Shown piece after piece: positions 9,577-17,552 of a stretch of DNA of 64,000 nucleotides. The stretch's first letter is position 1; the number at the start of each line of letters is the position of its first letter. The translations under genes and the position numbers were made by a program. The stretch spans positions 372,001 to 436,000 of the forward strand of contig NZ_JAKRGF010000001.1 of assembly GCF_022347685.1 (NCBI RefSeq), written 5' to 3'. Under the pieces are notes generated by a model, which worked only from the letters and a program-made list of their open reading frames with translations, was not told the DNA's origin and made no database searches. The DNA comes from Thalassobius sp. Cn5-15. Its GTDB lineage: Bacteria; Pseudomonadota; Alphaproteobacteria; Rhodobacterales; Rhodobacteraceae.

Positions 9577-10797
9577 ATGACCGACCGCCCTGCATTGCGC
9601 GCCAAAGATGCCCCTGATCTTTCGGCTTTTGATTGGGCTGATCCGTTCAAACTGGACCAGCAGCTGACCGAAGATGAACGCATGATCCGCGACAGCGCGG
9701 CGGCCTATTGTCAGGAAAAACTGCAACCGCGTGTTCTGTCTGCCTTTGAGAACGAAGAGACTGATCCAGAGATCTTCCGTGAAATGGGGGCTATGGGGCT
9801 CTTGGGGTCTACAATTCCCGAGGAATACGGTGGGATCGCCGCCGGTTACGTGGCTTACGGTCTGGTGGCCCGTGAAGTAGAGCGTGTGGACAGCGGTTAC
9901 CGCTCGATGATGTCCGTGCAAAGCTCTCTGGTGATGTATCCGATTTATGCCTACGGCAGCGAAGAACAGCGCAAGAAATATCTGCCCAAACTGGCATCCG
10001 GTGAATGGATCGGCTGTTTTGGCCTCACGGAGCCTGACGCCGGCTCTGATCCTGCTGGTATGAAAACCCGCGCTGTGAAAACTGACGGCGGCTATGTGCT
10101 GAACGGGTCCAAAATGTGGATCTCCAATAGTCCGATCGCGGACGTTTTTGTCGTCTGGGCGAAGTCCGAGGCGCACGGTGGCAAAATCCGCGGTTTCGTT
10201 CTGGAAAAAGGTGCCAAAGGCCTGAGCGCCCCCAAGATCGGCAATAAAATGTCGCTGCGCGCCTCGATTACTGGTGAGATCGTATTGGACAACGTTGAGG
10301 TTGGTGAAGACGCGCTGCTGCCGCATGTTGAAGGTCTGAAAGGTCCGTTCGGCTGTCTGAACCGCGCTCGCTACGGCATCAGCTGGGGCGCACTGGGGGC
10401 AGCTGAATTCTGCTGGCACGCGGCGCGCCAATACGGTCTGGATCGTCACCAGTTCAAAAAGCCGCTGGCCCAAACCCAGCTGTTCCAGAAGAAACTGGCT
10501 GACATGCAGACCGAGATTGCACTGGGCCTACAGGCCAGCCTGCAAGTGGGCCGCTTGATGGACCGCGCCGAAGCTGCGCCGGAGATGATTTCCATCGTCA
10601 AACGCAATAACTGCGGTAAGGCGCTGGAAATCGCACGCCACGCCCGTGATATGCACGGCGGCAATGGTATCAGCCTGGAGTTCGGTGTGATCCGCCACAT
10701 GGTGAACCTTGAAACCGTGAACACCTACGAGGGCGCCCATGACGTCCACGCGCTGATCCTTGGGCGCGCACAAACCGGTTTGCAGGCGTTCTTCTGA
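9577..10797 (+). CDS. gcdH: glutaryl-CoA dehydrogenase
   Basis: A 406-residue acyl-CoA dehydrogenase that oxidises and decarboxylates glutaryl-CoA to crotonyl-CoA in lysine and tryptophan breakdown, using FAD. The match to GcdH rather than other family members comes from the catalytic loop [19 protein letters not shown], with the base Glu385, and from [13 protein letters not shown] and [13 protein letters not shown] (here [10 protein letters not shown]). The ATG at 9577 follows TGGAG; an upstream in-frame ATG at 9472 lies inside the shared promoter region and was rejected. Confidence 0.93.
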   Translation: MTDRPALRAKDAPDLSAFDWADPFKLDQQLTEDERMIRDSAAAYCQEKLQPRVLSAFENEETDPEIFREMGAMGLLGSTIPEEYGGIAAGYVAYGLVAREVERVDSGYRSMMSVQSSLVMYPIYAYGSEEQRKKYLPKLASGEWIGCFGLTEPDAGSDPAGMKTRAVKTDGGYVLNGSKMWISNSPIADVFVVWAKSEAHGGKIRGFVLEKGAKGLSAPKIGNKMSLRASITGEIVLDNVEVGEDALLPHVEGLKGPFGCLNRARYGISWGALGAAEFCWHAARQYGLDRHQFKKPLAQTQLFQKKLADMQTEIALGLQASLQVGRLMDRAEAAPEMISIVKRNNCGKALEIARHARDMHGGNGISLEFGVIRHMVNLETVNTYEGAHDVHALILGRAQTGLQAFF

Positions 10798-10820
10798 TCC
10801 ATGCTGTGATTTGAGCTTCG

Positions 10821-10847
10821 AAAACGGGCGCTGCGGCGTCCGTTTTT
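10821..10847 (+). terminator. terminator after gcdH
   Basis: A 10-base stem with one G-T pair (AAAACGGGCG with CGTCCGTTTT) and a six-base loop ends in a run of five T, 23 bases after the gcdH stop. Confidence 0.85.
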
Positions 10848-10857
10848 GTGTGAGGTG

Positions 10858-11100
10858 TCAACGTGAAACCTGCGTTGTGATGGCGTCCGGATCCCAAACA
10901 CAGGTCGCCCGTGGCACCAGATTTTCAGCGGTGGGCTGGGTCTGACGATATTCTGCACGTTTAATGTGGCCATATTGACGGCAGGCGAGACTGGATTGGA
11001 AGCCGGGTTCGCGCCAGATTTCGGTACAGCTTTGTGGCCCATCGGTGATTGGGGTACATAATATAAACACCAGGGTGTAAAGCATTGACCAATATCCCAT
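10858..11100 (-). CDS. small hypothetical protein, possibly secreted
   Basis: An open frame of 80 residues, opposite to both neighbours. It begins with a short hydrophobic stretch (MLYTLVFILCTP) that could be a signal or anchor segment, followed by a polar region with cysteines at about 25, 40 and 67 and the segment REPGFQSSLACRQYG. That pattern looks like a real small exported protein, but I cannot name a family. Two starts are possible, at 11100 or at 11085. The second has a weak GGGA nine bases upstream and puts the hydrophobic part first. It could still be a chance frame. Confidence 0.45.
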   Translation of the reverse strand: MGYWSMLYTLVFILCTPITDGPQSCTEIWREPGFQSSLACRQYGHIKRAEYRQTQPTAENLVPRATCVWDPDAITTQVSR

Positions 11101-11493
11101 TTTGTCGCTTGGGCGTTGATACCATCCATCAACTTACTTTGCGCAACGGCGCGGTAAAATCGCTTTATGGATTGGTCATATGCTTAAAGTATAAACAAGT
11201 GGTTAAAATTCTTCATGCACTGTGGGTGGAGGTGAATTTTATGTTCTGATAGCGACTTTTGGCATGCACAGCCCGAAAATAGCACAGATCCAGTTAGGGT
11301 ATGATCTAGCAACCAAGTTCGTATAAATATCTCATAATTGGTATTATGTTAAATATACACTACCCATGTGATGGACGCAGACCGATTTGTGCAACATCGT
11401 CTCGACATTCTCTGATAGAAAGCTGTAGCATACTCTCTAGGGGCCTGCGAAATTTCGGCGCGGACTCTGGGGATGTGATTACTTGAGGTTGGT
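11101..11493. other. AT-rich non-coding stretch before the LuxR gene
   Basis: No gene is visible. Composition from about 11140 to 11360 is clearly richer in A+T than the surroundings. An inverted repeat CATAAT-TGGT-ATTATG lies at 11333-11348, about 146 bases before the LuxR start, and is a possible operator. I found no convincing -35/-10 pair and no hairpin with a T run. Confidence 0.4.
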
Positions 11494-12249
11494 ATGCAAA
11501 CGAGCAAATACCTCCTGGCTCTGACCAATGCGCAATCCATTGAAGAGCTGTGGGACATGCATACGCGCAAGATGGCGAGTTATGGGTTTGATCGTTTGAT
11601 CTATGGCTTTACCCATTTCCGCACATCAACATCGTTGGGCGATCCGGATGACTTTATTGTTTTGACCAATCATGATGCGTCGTTTCTGGAAGAATTTTTG
11701 GGCAAAGGTCTGTACTTCAACGGACCGATGTTTCGATGGGCGCTAGATAATGAAGGCGCTGCCAGTTGGCGGATGATGACGGATATGATTGACCAGAACG
11801 TGCTGACTGACAGTGAGCGCAAGGTCTTCGAGTTTAACAAAAAAATGCAGATTACTGCGGGCTATTCGATCAGCTTCCGCTCTATCTCTCCACGGGCTAA
11901 GGGGGCGATTGCGCTGACTGCGCGGCCGGGTTTGGATCAGGATGAAGTGGATGCGATCTGGGCCGAACATGGCGATGATATTCTGGTGATGAATAACCTC
12001 TGCCATCTGAAGATAATGACCCTGCCCTACGCGCGTCCGAACCAGACGCTGACCCGTCGGCAGCGCGAAGCGTTACAATGGGTCGGTGACGGGAAAACCA
12101 CACAGGATATTGCGTTGTTGATGGGGTTGACGCCGGCGACGGTGGAAAAACACCTGCGTTTGGCGCGGGATTCCTTGAAAGTTGAGACCACGGCGCAAGC
12201 AGTTTTGAAGGCCTCGCTACAAAACCAGATGTTCGTGGTTGAGGCATGA
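11494..12249 (+). CDS. LuxR-family regulator with autoinducer-binding-like domain, no luxI nearby
   Basis: A 251-residue protein with an N-terminal autoinducer-binding-type domain (about 10-175) and a C-terminal LuxR helix-turn-helix (about 185-245; LTRRQREALQW, then KTTQDIALLMGLTPATVEKH). By eye alignment with TraR, Trp85 and Gly113 are kept (W92, G123) and Pro71 is P78, but Asp70, which contacts the signal amide, is Gly77, and Trp57 and Tyr61 are both Phe (F64, F68). No luxI homologue lies in the window, so it looks like a solo receptor or one for another ligand. A GAGG ribosome site precedes the ATG. Confidence 0.85.
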   Translation: MQTSKYLLALTNAQSIEELWDMHTRKMASYGFDRLIYGFTHFRTSTSLGDPDDFIVLTNHDASFLEEFLGKGLYFNGPMFRWALDNEGAASWRMMTDMIDQNVLTDSERKVFEFNKKMQITAGYSISFRSISPRAKGAIALTARPGLDQDEVDAIWAEHGDDILVMNNLCHLKIMTLPYARPNQTLTRRQREALQWVGDGKTTQDIALLMGLTPATVEKHLRLARDSLKVETTAQAVLKASLQNQMFVVEA

Positions 12250-12616
12250 TATCGTTGCGCACCATGTCTGGCTGGTATGGAAGGTGGTTAACGTAAAGGT
12301 GCGCCTTATCCTCCTGAGAATATACGGTATTTTCATTCTATAATTGCGAGCAAATAAAGATTAACAGCCTGAGACTGAGCGCAAGGTACGGAAATCCCTA
12401 CTTTCACTTAATGACGAAAAAGTGCATTCTACCAACAGTTCCGTGAGTGGTTAATTAATGGGACCAAGGGTTGGAAACGTTGGATATTAGACGTGAATGA
12501 CCCGGCCAGCTTGCTGGTTGCTGCTCTGTATACTTATTGGTCGTATGCAGTTGGCGTATCGGAAGCTCCCCAGCTCATCCCCAATCGTCCTTGGGGGGCA
12601 GCCGGTTTAATAGAGG
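12250..12616. other. intergenic region with possible unassigned transcript
   Basis: No supported protein gene. A perfect -10 hexamer TATAAT is at 12339-12344, but there is no good -35 at the right distance. A hairpin CCCCAA-TCGTCC-TTGGGG lies at 12579-12596, just before a strong terminator. Together these could mark a non-coding transcript of up to 300 bases, or simply the long 3' end of the LuxR message. A 62-codon frame from 12493 runs through the terminator and was rejected. Confidence 0.3.
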
Positions 12617-12650
12617 CGGCGTCGCTTTATAAGCGGCGCCGTTTTCTTTT
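12617..12650 (+). terminator. strong intrinsic terminator
   Basis: An 11-base stem with one G-T pair (CGGCGTCGCTT, 12617-12627, with AAGCGGCGCCG, 12631-12641) and a TAT loop is followed by TTTTCTTTT. It lies 367 bases after the LuxR stop, far for a terminator of that gene, which raises the question of what transcript it ends. Confidence 0.85.
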
Positions 12651-12720
12651 ATCGCGGTCGTTTCTTCAAGCCGTTTGGTGAAGCGGAACCTGTACCCGCC
12701 CTTCCCTGCACCCTGCCCCA

Positions 12721-12754
12721 AAATGAAAACGCCCCGCGCGATTGCGCAGGGCGT
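12721..12754 (-). terminator. terminator after tsf
   Basis: On the minus strand ACGCCCTGCGC and GCGCGGGGCGT pair around a four-base loop with one mismatch, followed by TTTTCATTTT. It lies about 50 bases beyond the tsf stop and closes the rpsB-tsf operon. Confidence 0.85.
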
Positions 12755-12805
12755 CTGTCGTAAAGATTCTGAAATCAGTGTTGATCTCAGGTCTGTCGGG
12801 CCAAA

Positions 12806-13684
12806 TTAGGCACCCTTGACAGCTGCGGCCACTTCGGCTGCGAAATCTTCTTCTTTTTTCTCGATGCCTTCGCCCACTTCCAGACGCACGAAGCCGAGGA
12901 TCTCAGCGCCAGCTTCTGCAGCCGCTTTTTCAACGGTCAGATCGGGGTTCACAACGAACGCCTGACCCAGCAGGGTGCTTTCGGCGATGTATTTTTTCAT
13001 GCGGCCAACGATCATTTTTTCGATCACGGCGTCGGGCTTGCCCGATTCCTTGGCGATGTCGATCTGAACCTGACGCTCTTTTTCAACAGCGGCCGGATCC
13101 AGGTCTGCTTCGCCCAAGCCCAGCGGGGCTGCGGCTGCGATGTGCATTGCAACCTGCTTGCCGAACGCTTCGTCGCCACCTTTCAGGGCAACCAGAACAC
13201 CGATCTGGCCCAGGCCAGCGGTGGCTGCGTTGTGCACGTAGGAGGCAACAATATCGCCTTCAACAGATGCCATGCGGCGCAGCGACATGTTTTCGCCAAT
13301 GGTAGCGATTTTGTCGGTGATGGTGTCAGCAACGGTTTTGCCGCCCATGTCCGCACCAGCCAGTGCTTCAACGTCGGAAACGTTGATGGCTGCGGCTGCG
13401 ATGCCTTTTACCATTTCTTGGAAATCAGCGTTTTTCGCAACGAAATCGGTTTCCGAGTTCACCTCAACGGCAACACCCTTGCCACCTTCTACCGACAGGC
13501 CAACCAGACCTTCAGCGGCGGTACGGCCGGATTTTTTGGCGGCTTTCGCCAGACCTTTGGTGCGCAGCCAGTCAACCGCTGCTTCCATATCGCCATCGGT
13601 TTCGGTCAGCGCTTTTTTCGCGTCCATCATGCCTGCGCCGGTCGAGTCGCGCAGTTCTTTCACCATCTTTGCAGTGATCGCCAT
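12806..13684 (-). CDS. tsf: translation elongation factor Ts
   Basis: A 292-residue EF-Ts, the nucleotide exchange factor for EF-Tu. The N-terminal UBA-like domain has [19 protein letters not shown], the first family signature, and [15 protein letters not shown] carries the second, with the TDFV motif that contacts EF-Tu. The length is usual. An AAGGAGA ribosome site precedes the ATG. It follows rpsB by 78 bases on the same strand. Confidence 0.97.
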   Translation of the reverse strand: MAITAKMVKELRDSTGAGMMDAKKALTETDGDMEAAVDWLRTKGLAKAAKKSGRTAAEGLVGLSVEGGKGVAVEVNSETDFVAKNADFQEMVKGIAAAAINVSDVEALAGADMGGKTVADTITDKIATIGENMSLRRMASVEGDIVASYVHNAATAGLGQIGVLVALKGGDEAFGKQVAMHIAAAAPLGLGEADLDPAAVEKERQVQIDIAKESGKPDAVIEKMIVGRMKKYIAESTLLGQAFVVNPDLTVEKAAAEAGAEILGFVRLEVGEGIEKKEEDFAAEVAAAVKGA

Positions 13685-13716
13685 GGGAGAATCTCCTTAG
13701 GTATAAAATGAAATGT

Positions 13717-13740
13717 CCGGGGGCGGCTTTAGCCGCGCCC
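13717..13740 (-). promoter_or_regulatory. rpsB-tsf intergenic hairpin
   Basis: A GC-rich inverted repeat with one bulged base (GGGG-GCGGC on one arm, GCCGC-G-CCCC on the other) lies between the rpsB stop and the tsf ribosome site. It has no T run, so it probably pauses polymerase or stabilises the rpsB message rather than ending it fully. Confidence 0.5.
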
Positions 13741-13762
13741 CGTGTCACTGTGATGACGAAGC

Positions 13763-14533
13763 TTACGCTTCGGCGCCTGCTTCGGCGGCAACTTCTTCGA
13801 CCATGGCCTCTTCCAGAGCGCCCAGGTCAACGCCAGCGGCGTCCATCTGTGCCGACATGCCGTCCAGAGCAGCGCGGCTCATCAGGTCGGTGTAAAGAGC
13901 GATCGCGCGGGCCGCGTCGTCGTTGCCGGGAATGATGTAGTCAACGCCTGCGGGCGAGCAGTTGGTGTCCACAACAGCCACAACCGGGATGCCCAGTTTG
14001 TTGGCTTCAGCGATGGCCAGCGACTCTTTCTTTACGTCGATGACGAACAGCAGGTCAGGAACGCCGCCCATGTCACGGATACCACCGAGCGAAGCCTGCA
14101 GCTTGCCCTGGTCGCGTTCCATGTTCAGGCGCTCTTTCTTAGTCAGGCCTTCGGCGCCCGATGCCAGCTTCTCGTCGATCTCTTTCAGACGGTTGATCGA
14201 CTGGGAAACGGTCTGCCAGTTGGTCAGCGTGCCGCCCAGCCAACGGTGGTTCATGTAGTACTGCGCGCATTTTTCTGCGGCTTCAGCAATCGGGCCCGCG
14301 GCCTGACGCTTGGTGCCTACGAACAGAACGCGGCCGCCTTTGGCAACGGTGTCACGTACAACTTTCAGAGCCTGATCCAGCAGCGGAACGGTCTGGGTCA
14401 GATCCATGATGTGGATGCCATTGCGCGAGCCGTAGATGTACTCGCCCATGCGGGGGTTCCAACGCTGGGTCTGGTGACCAAAGTGAACGCCGGCTTCCAG
14501 CAGCTGGCGCAGAGTGAATTCGGGAAGAGCCAT
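13763..14533 (-). CDS. rpsB: 30S ribosomal protein S2
   Basis: A 256-residue ribosomal protein S2. Family motifs include [19 protein letters not shown] near the N-terminus, [17 protein letters not shown] and [16 protein letters not shown] with [19 protein letters not shown]. The acidic and alanine-rich tail is typical of alphaproteobacteria. It is transcribed first, before tsf, behind a structured leader. Confidence 0.97.
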   Translation of the reverse strand: MALPEFTLRQLLEAGVHFGHQTQRWNPRMGEYIYGSRNGIHIMDLTQTVPLLDQALKVVRDTVAKGGRVLFVGTKRQAAGPIAEAAEKCAQYYMNHRWLGGTLTNWQTVSQSINRLKEIDEKLASGAEGLTKKERLNMERDQGKLQASLGGIRDMGGVPDLLFVIDVKKESLAIAEANKLGIPVVAVVDTNCSPAGVDYIIPGNDDAARAIALYTDLMSRAALDGMSAQMDAAGVDLGALEEAMVEEVAAEAGAEA

Positions 14534-14642
14534 GTCTAGTTCCTTTCCGGTTTATGCCTAAGCGGGGCTTTCAAGGGCATTCGCCCAACCGGCGGACCTG
14601 TGCAGGATGTCTCCCTGCAAGGCCCAACCCCGCCTGTGAAGT
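14534..14642 (-). promoter_or_regulatory. structured rpsB leader (candidate S2 autoregulatory RNA)
   Basis: The minus-strand leader can fold into a three-way junction. The closing helix pairs AGGCGGGGTT (14635-14626) with AGCCCCGCTT (14569-14560), ten pairs with two G-T. Inside are a long bulged hairpin (GGGCC/GGTCC stacked on TGCAGG/CCTGCA at 14619-14601) and a small one (GGGC-GAAT-GCCC, 14586-14575). The SD AAAGGAA follows the fold. Such leaders let free S2 repress its own synthesis in other proteobacteria; the function here is inferred. Confidence 0.55.
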
Positions 14643-14648
14643 GACGCG

Positions 14649-14677
14649 CGTATAAACCGGCTTGGCGGCATTGGCAA
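14649..14677 (-). promoter_or_regulatory. rpsB promoter
   Basis: On the minus strand, TTGCCA (14677-14672) and TATACG (14654-14649) are separated by 17 bases. The expected start is near 14642, giving a leader of about 109 bases. The -10 region also contains ATAAACCGG's complement of CCGGTTTAT at 14547-14555, a 9-base perfect inverted repeat; if transcription began further upstream, this would add an outer stem to the leader. Confidence 0.6.
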
Positions 14678-14920
14678 TTCCAAATGGCCAGAAAATGACC
14701 GGAAACCGCAAATTAATCGCGCTGTTGCCGGGTGCGGCCCCTTTGGTCCGGTCTAGGCACCCTAGAAAAACCCGCTTGAGGCCATCGGAAATCTCTCTAT
14801 GGTGTGACGCTTCGCCTGCTGACTGATACAACAGATCCAACAGTCAAACCAGCGGAAAGGGTGCGGGTGCTTTGCCCACGACCCTTAGCGTGAACCCCTA
14901 CTGTCAAGGTGACAACAGGC

Positions 14921-15826
14921 ATGGATCAATCAACAGAAAACAAACAGGAAATCCTGTGCATCGGCTCCGTCCTATGGGATGTTGTGGGTCGGGCAACAAT
15001 TGCAATGCGCACGGGCTCTGATGTGCCTGGCCGCATCCAACGCATTCCCGGTGGGGTTGCGATGAATATTGCGATGGCATTGAGACGGTTCGGGCTGGCG
15101 CCCTCTGCTCTCACCGCCATCGGTACCGACCCCGAGGGTGAGGAATTGATGGCTGCCTGCACCCGTCTGGGTGTGGACACCACCCACGCTTATCGTTCGC
15201 CCGATCTGCCGACCGATCAATATATGGCGATCGAGGGCGCCAATGGCCTGATCGCTGCCATTGCGGATGCCCATTCGCTGGAAGCGGCGGGGGCGCGTAT
15301 CCTGACGCCATTGCGCGACGGGCCGCTCGGCACCACCGAGGTCCCGTATGAGGGAACCATTGCGCTGGACGGCAATCTGACCCACGCGCTGCTGGAAGAG
15401 ATCGCAACCGATCCTGCCTTTGCGCGTGCCGATTTGCGCGTCGCGCCCGCATCGCCGGGCAAAGCAGAGCGGCTGTTGCCGTTCCTGCGTCATGGTCGGG
15501 CAACGCTTTATGTGAATCTCGAAGAGGCGGGGCTGCTGTGCCAGCAGTCGTTTGATGCCTCCGACGAGGCTGCGGGCGCACTGGTTGCCCGCGGTGCCAA
15601 ACGCGCCTTGGTCACCAATGGTGCGAAATCCTGCAGCGATGGCAGTGCCGAGGGCGTCATAACCGCCAGTCCGCCAGAGGTGCTGGTCACCCGCATCACC
15701 GGCGCGGGTGATACCTTTATGGCCGCTCACATGGCCGCTGAAATCAACGGTGCATCCCGTGACGTGGCCCTGACCCGTGCATTGGAAGCTGCCGCAATAT
15801 ACGTATCCGGAGAACTCCCCTCATGA
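14921..15826 (+). CDS. psuK: PfkB-family kinase, probable pseudouridine kinase
   Basis: A 301-residue PfkB-family sugar kinase. The N-terminal GSVLWDVVG and GGVAMNIAMALRRFG motifs and the C-terminal ITGAGDTFMAAHM, with the catalytic Asp, define the family. The next gene, overlapping by four bases, encodes pseudouridine-5'-phosphate glycosidase, so pseudouridine is the likely substrate. ATG at 14921 was chosen with AAGG 11 bases upstream; a GTG at 14909 is the alternative. It lies divergent from rpsB, and the 387 bases between the two genes hold the rpsB leader and promoter and otherwise nothing I could assign. Confidence 0.85.
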   Translation: MDQSTENKQEILCIGSVLWDVVGRATIAMRTGSDVPGRIQRIPGGVAMNIAMALRRFGLAPSALTAIGTDPEGEELMAACTRLGVDTTHAYRSPDLPTDQYMAIEGANGLIAAIADAHSLEAAGARILTPLRDGPLGTTEVPYEGTIALDGNLTHALLEEIATDPAFARADLRVAPASPGKAERLLPFLRHGRATLYVNLEEAGLLCQQSFDASDEAAGALVARGAKRALVTNGAKSCSDGSAEGVITASPPEVLVTRITGAGDTFMAAHMAAEINGASRDVALTRALEAAAIYVSGELPS

Positions 15827-16740
15827 GCAGAAAACAGGCTCTGACCCCGACCTTTTCACCTGAAGTTGCCGACGCATTGGCCACCGGTCAGCCGGTGGTG
15901 GCGCTGGAAAGCACCATCATCACCCACGGCATGCCCTACCCCCAAAACCTGCAAACCGCCCGCATGGTCGAAGAGGAAATCCGCAAAGCCGGTGCCGTCC
16001 CTGCGACAATTGCTGTGCTAAACGGTGTGCTGCATGCGGGCCTGACCGATGAGCAGCTAGAGGATCTGGCGCAAGCCAAAGACGTCGCCAAAATCAGCCG
16101 TGCTGACATGCCGGTGATCATGGCTGAGAACCGCACAGGTGCCACCACAGTTGCCGCAACAATGATCGCCGCACATCTGGCAGGCATTCATGTATTCGCC
16201 ACTGGTGGCATTGGCGGCGTGCATAAGGGCGCTGAGGACAGCTTTGACATCTCCGCCGATCTGATGGAATTGGCTGCCACCCCCGTGACTGTTGTGGCAG
16301 CGGGTGCAAAGGCCATTCTGGATGTGCCCAAAACGTTGGAAGTGCTGGAAACTCAAGGGGTTCCAGTGATTACTTACGGTCAGGATAGTTTTCCTGCGTT
16401 CTGGTCGGCCACTTCACCGTTGGTTTCTCCATTGCGACTGGACGATGCGGCGGCAATCGCCAAAGCTCAAAAAATGCGCACTAAGCTGGGCCTGCCCGGC
16501 GGGCAATTGATCGCCAACCCCATTCCGGCTGAGGAAGAGATTTCGCAGGCAGAAATGAACCCGATCATCGAGCAGGCCACCGCAGAGGCCGACGCGCAGG
16601 GCATTACCGGCAAGGCGGTCACGCCCTTCCTGTTGCAGCGGATTTATGAGTTAACAGAGGGTCGCTCGTTGATCGCAAACATCGCCTTGGTGCTAAACAA
16701 CGCACGTCTGGGGGCGGAAATCGCCAAAGAAATGCGTTAA
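15823..16740 (+). CDS. psuG: pseudouridine-5'-phosphate glycosidase
   Basis: A 305-residue PsuG that reversibly splits pseudouridine 5'-phosphate to uracil and ribose 5-phosphate. Motifs include VALESTIITHGMPYPQN, with Glu29 as catalytic acid, and VVAAGAKAILD, with Lys163 as the Schiff-base residue, both by comparison with the E. coli enzyme. GIGGVHKGAE and LIANPIPAEEEI are also typical. The start overlaps psuK by ATGA. The pair gives a full route for reuse of pseudouridine from RNA turnover. Confidence 0.94.
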   Translation: MSRKQALTPTFSPEVADALATGQPVVALESTIITHGMPYPQNLQTARMVEEEIRKAGAVPATIAVLNGVLHAGLTDEQLEDLAQAKDVAKISRADMPVIMAENRTGATTVAATMIAAHLAGIHVFATGGIGGVHKGAEDSFDISADLMELAATPVTVVAAGAKAILDVPKTLEVLETQGVPVITYGQDSFPAFWSATSPLVSPLRLDDAAAIAKAQKMRTKLGLPGGQLIANPIPAEEEISQAEMNPIIEQATAEADAQGITGKAVTPFLLQRIYELTEGRSLIANIALVLNNARLGAEIAKEMR

Positions 16741-16758
16741 ACGCACATAAAATCAAAG

Positions 16759-16804
16759 TTTTCCCCCGTGATGCGTAATCCTTCATTGTGATAACGGGGG
16801 AAAA
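16759..16804. repeat. 11-base perfect inverted repeat between psuG and DUF502 gene
   Basis: TTTTCCCCCGT (16759-16769) and ACGGGGGAAAA (16794-16804) flank a 24-base loop. It starts 18 bases after psuG and ends 48 bases before the next gene. Neither strand has a T run after the stem, so it is not a normal terminator. It could be a protein-binding site or a stabilising hairpin. Confidence 0.6.
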
Positions 16805-16852
16805 TTCCTAACTAGTCGGAAGCATCTGAAATAATCGCGACCCGACTGTGTT

Positions 16853-17542
16853 ATGACCACGCCTTCTGACGAAAACACTCCCCTTGTCCGCAAGCCCAGC
16901 ATTTTTGCGCGGCTGCGATCGTCCTTTCTGACGGGTATTGTGGTGATTGCACCAGTGGCGCTAACGATCTGGTTTCTTTGGACGTTTGCAGGTTGGGTTG
17001 ACAGTTTTGTACTGCCGTTGGTGCCTGATCAGTTCAAGCCGCAGCCCTACCTTGGTGTCAATCTGCGCGGTGTCGGGATTGTCTTCTTTTTGCTGTTCAC
17101 AGTGATTGTCGGCTGGATCGCAAAGGGCCTGATGGGCCGGTCGCTGATCCGGTTCGGCGAAGGCATCGTCAATCGCATGCCGATCGTGCGGTCGATTTAT
17201 TCTGGCGTCAAACAGATTGCCGAAACCGTGTTCGCCCAGTCCGAACGCAGCTTTGAGCGCGCGTGTCTGATCGAATATCCACGCAAGGGAATCTGGGCCA
17301 TCGGCTTCGTCTCTACCCCCGCGAAGGGAGAGATCATGCAGCGTGCCGGTGGTGAGGATGACGATCTGCTCAGCGTCTTCGTTCCGACCACGCCAAACCC
17401 CACCTCAGGCTTTCTGCTGTATTTTCCGCGCAAAGATGTGATGGAATTGGAAATGAGCGTGGAGGATGCGGCGAAGCTGGTAATTTCCGCCGGTCTGGTC
17501 TATCCGAATGAAAAAGATCCAAGTCAAATCGCAAAGGATTGA
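16853..17542 (+). CDS. DUF502-family inner membrane protein
   Basis: A 229-residue protein of the DUF502 family. It has two membrane segments (about 22-45 and 68-92), followed by the family hallmark NRMPIVRSIYSGVKQIAETV and the region LIEYPRKGIWAIGFVS, then VFVPTTPNPTSGFLLYFP. The biochemical role of the family is not settled. It is convergent with the patatin gene, with only ten bases between the stops and no visible terminator. Confidence 0.88.
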   Translation: MTTPSDENTPLVRKPSIFARLRSSFLTGIVVIAPVALTIWFLWTFAGWVDSFVLPLVPDQFKPQPYLGVNLRGVGIVFFLLFTVIVGWIAKGLMGRSLIRFGEGIVNRMPIVRSIYSGVKQIAETVFAQSERSFERACLIEYPRKGIWAIGFVSTPAKGEIMQRAGGEDDDLLSVFVPTTPNPTSGFLLYFPRKDVMELEMSVEDAAKLVISAGLVYPNEKDPSQIAKD

Positions 17543-17552
17543 TTTATAACAT

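Noticed and set aside
12493-12681. A 62-codon frame on the plus strand
   Set aside because: It passes through a strong terminator and has no ribosome site or recognisable composition.
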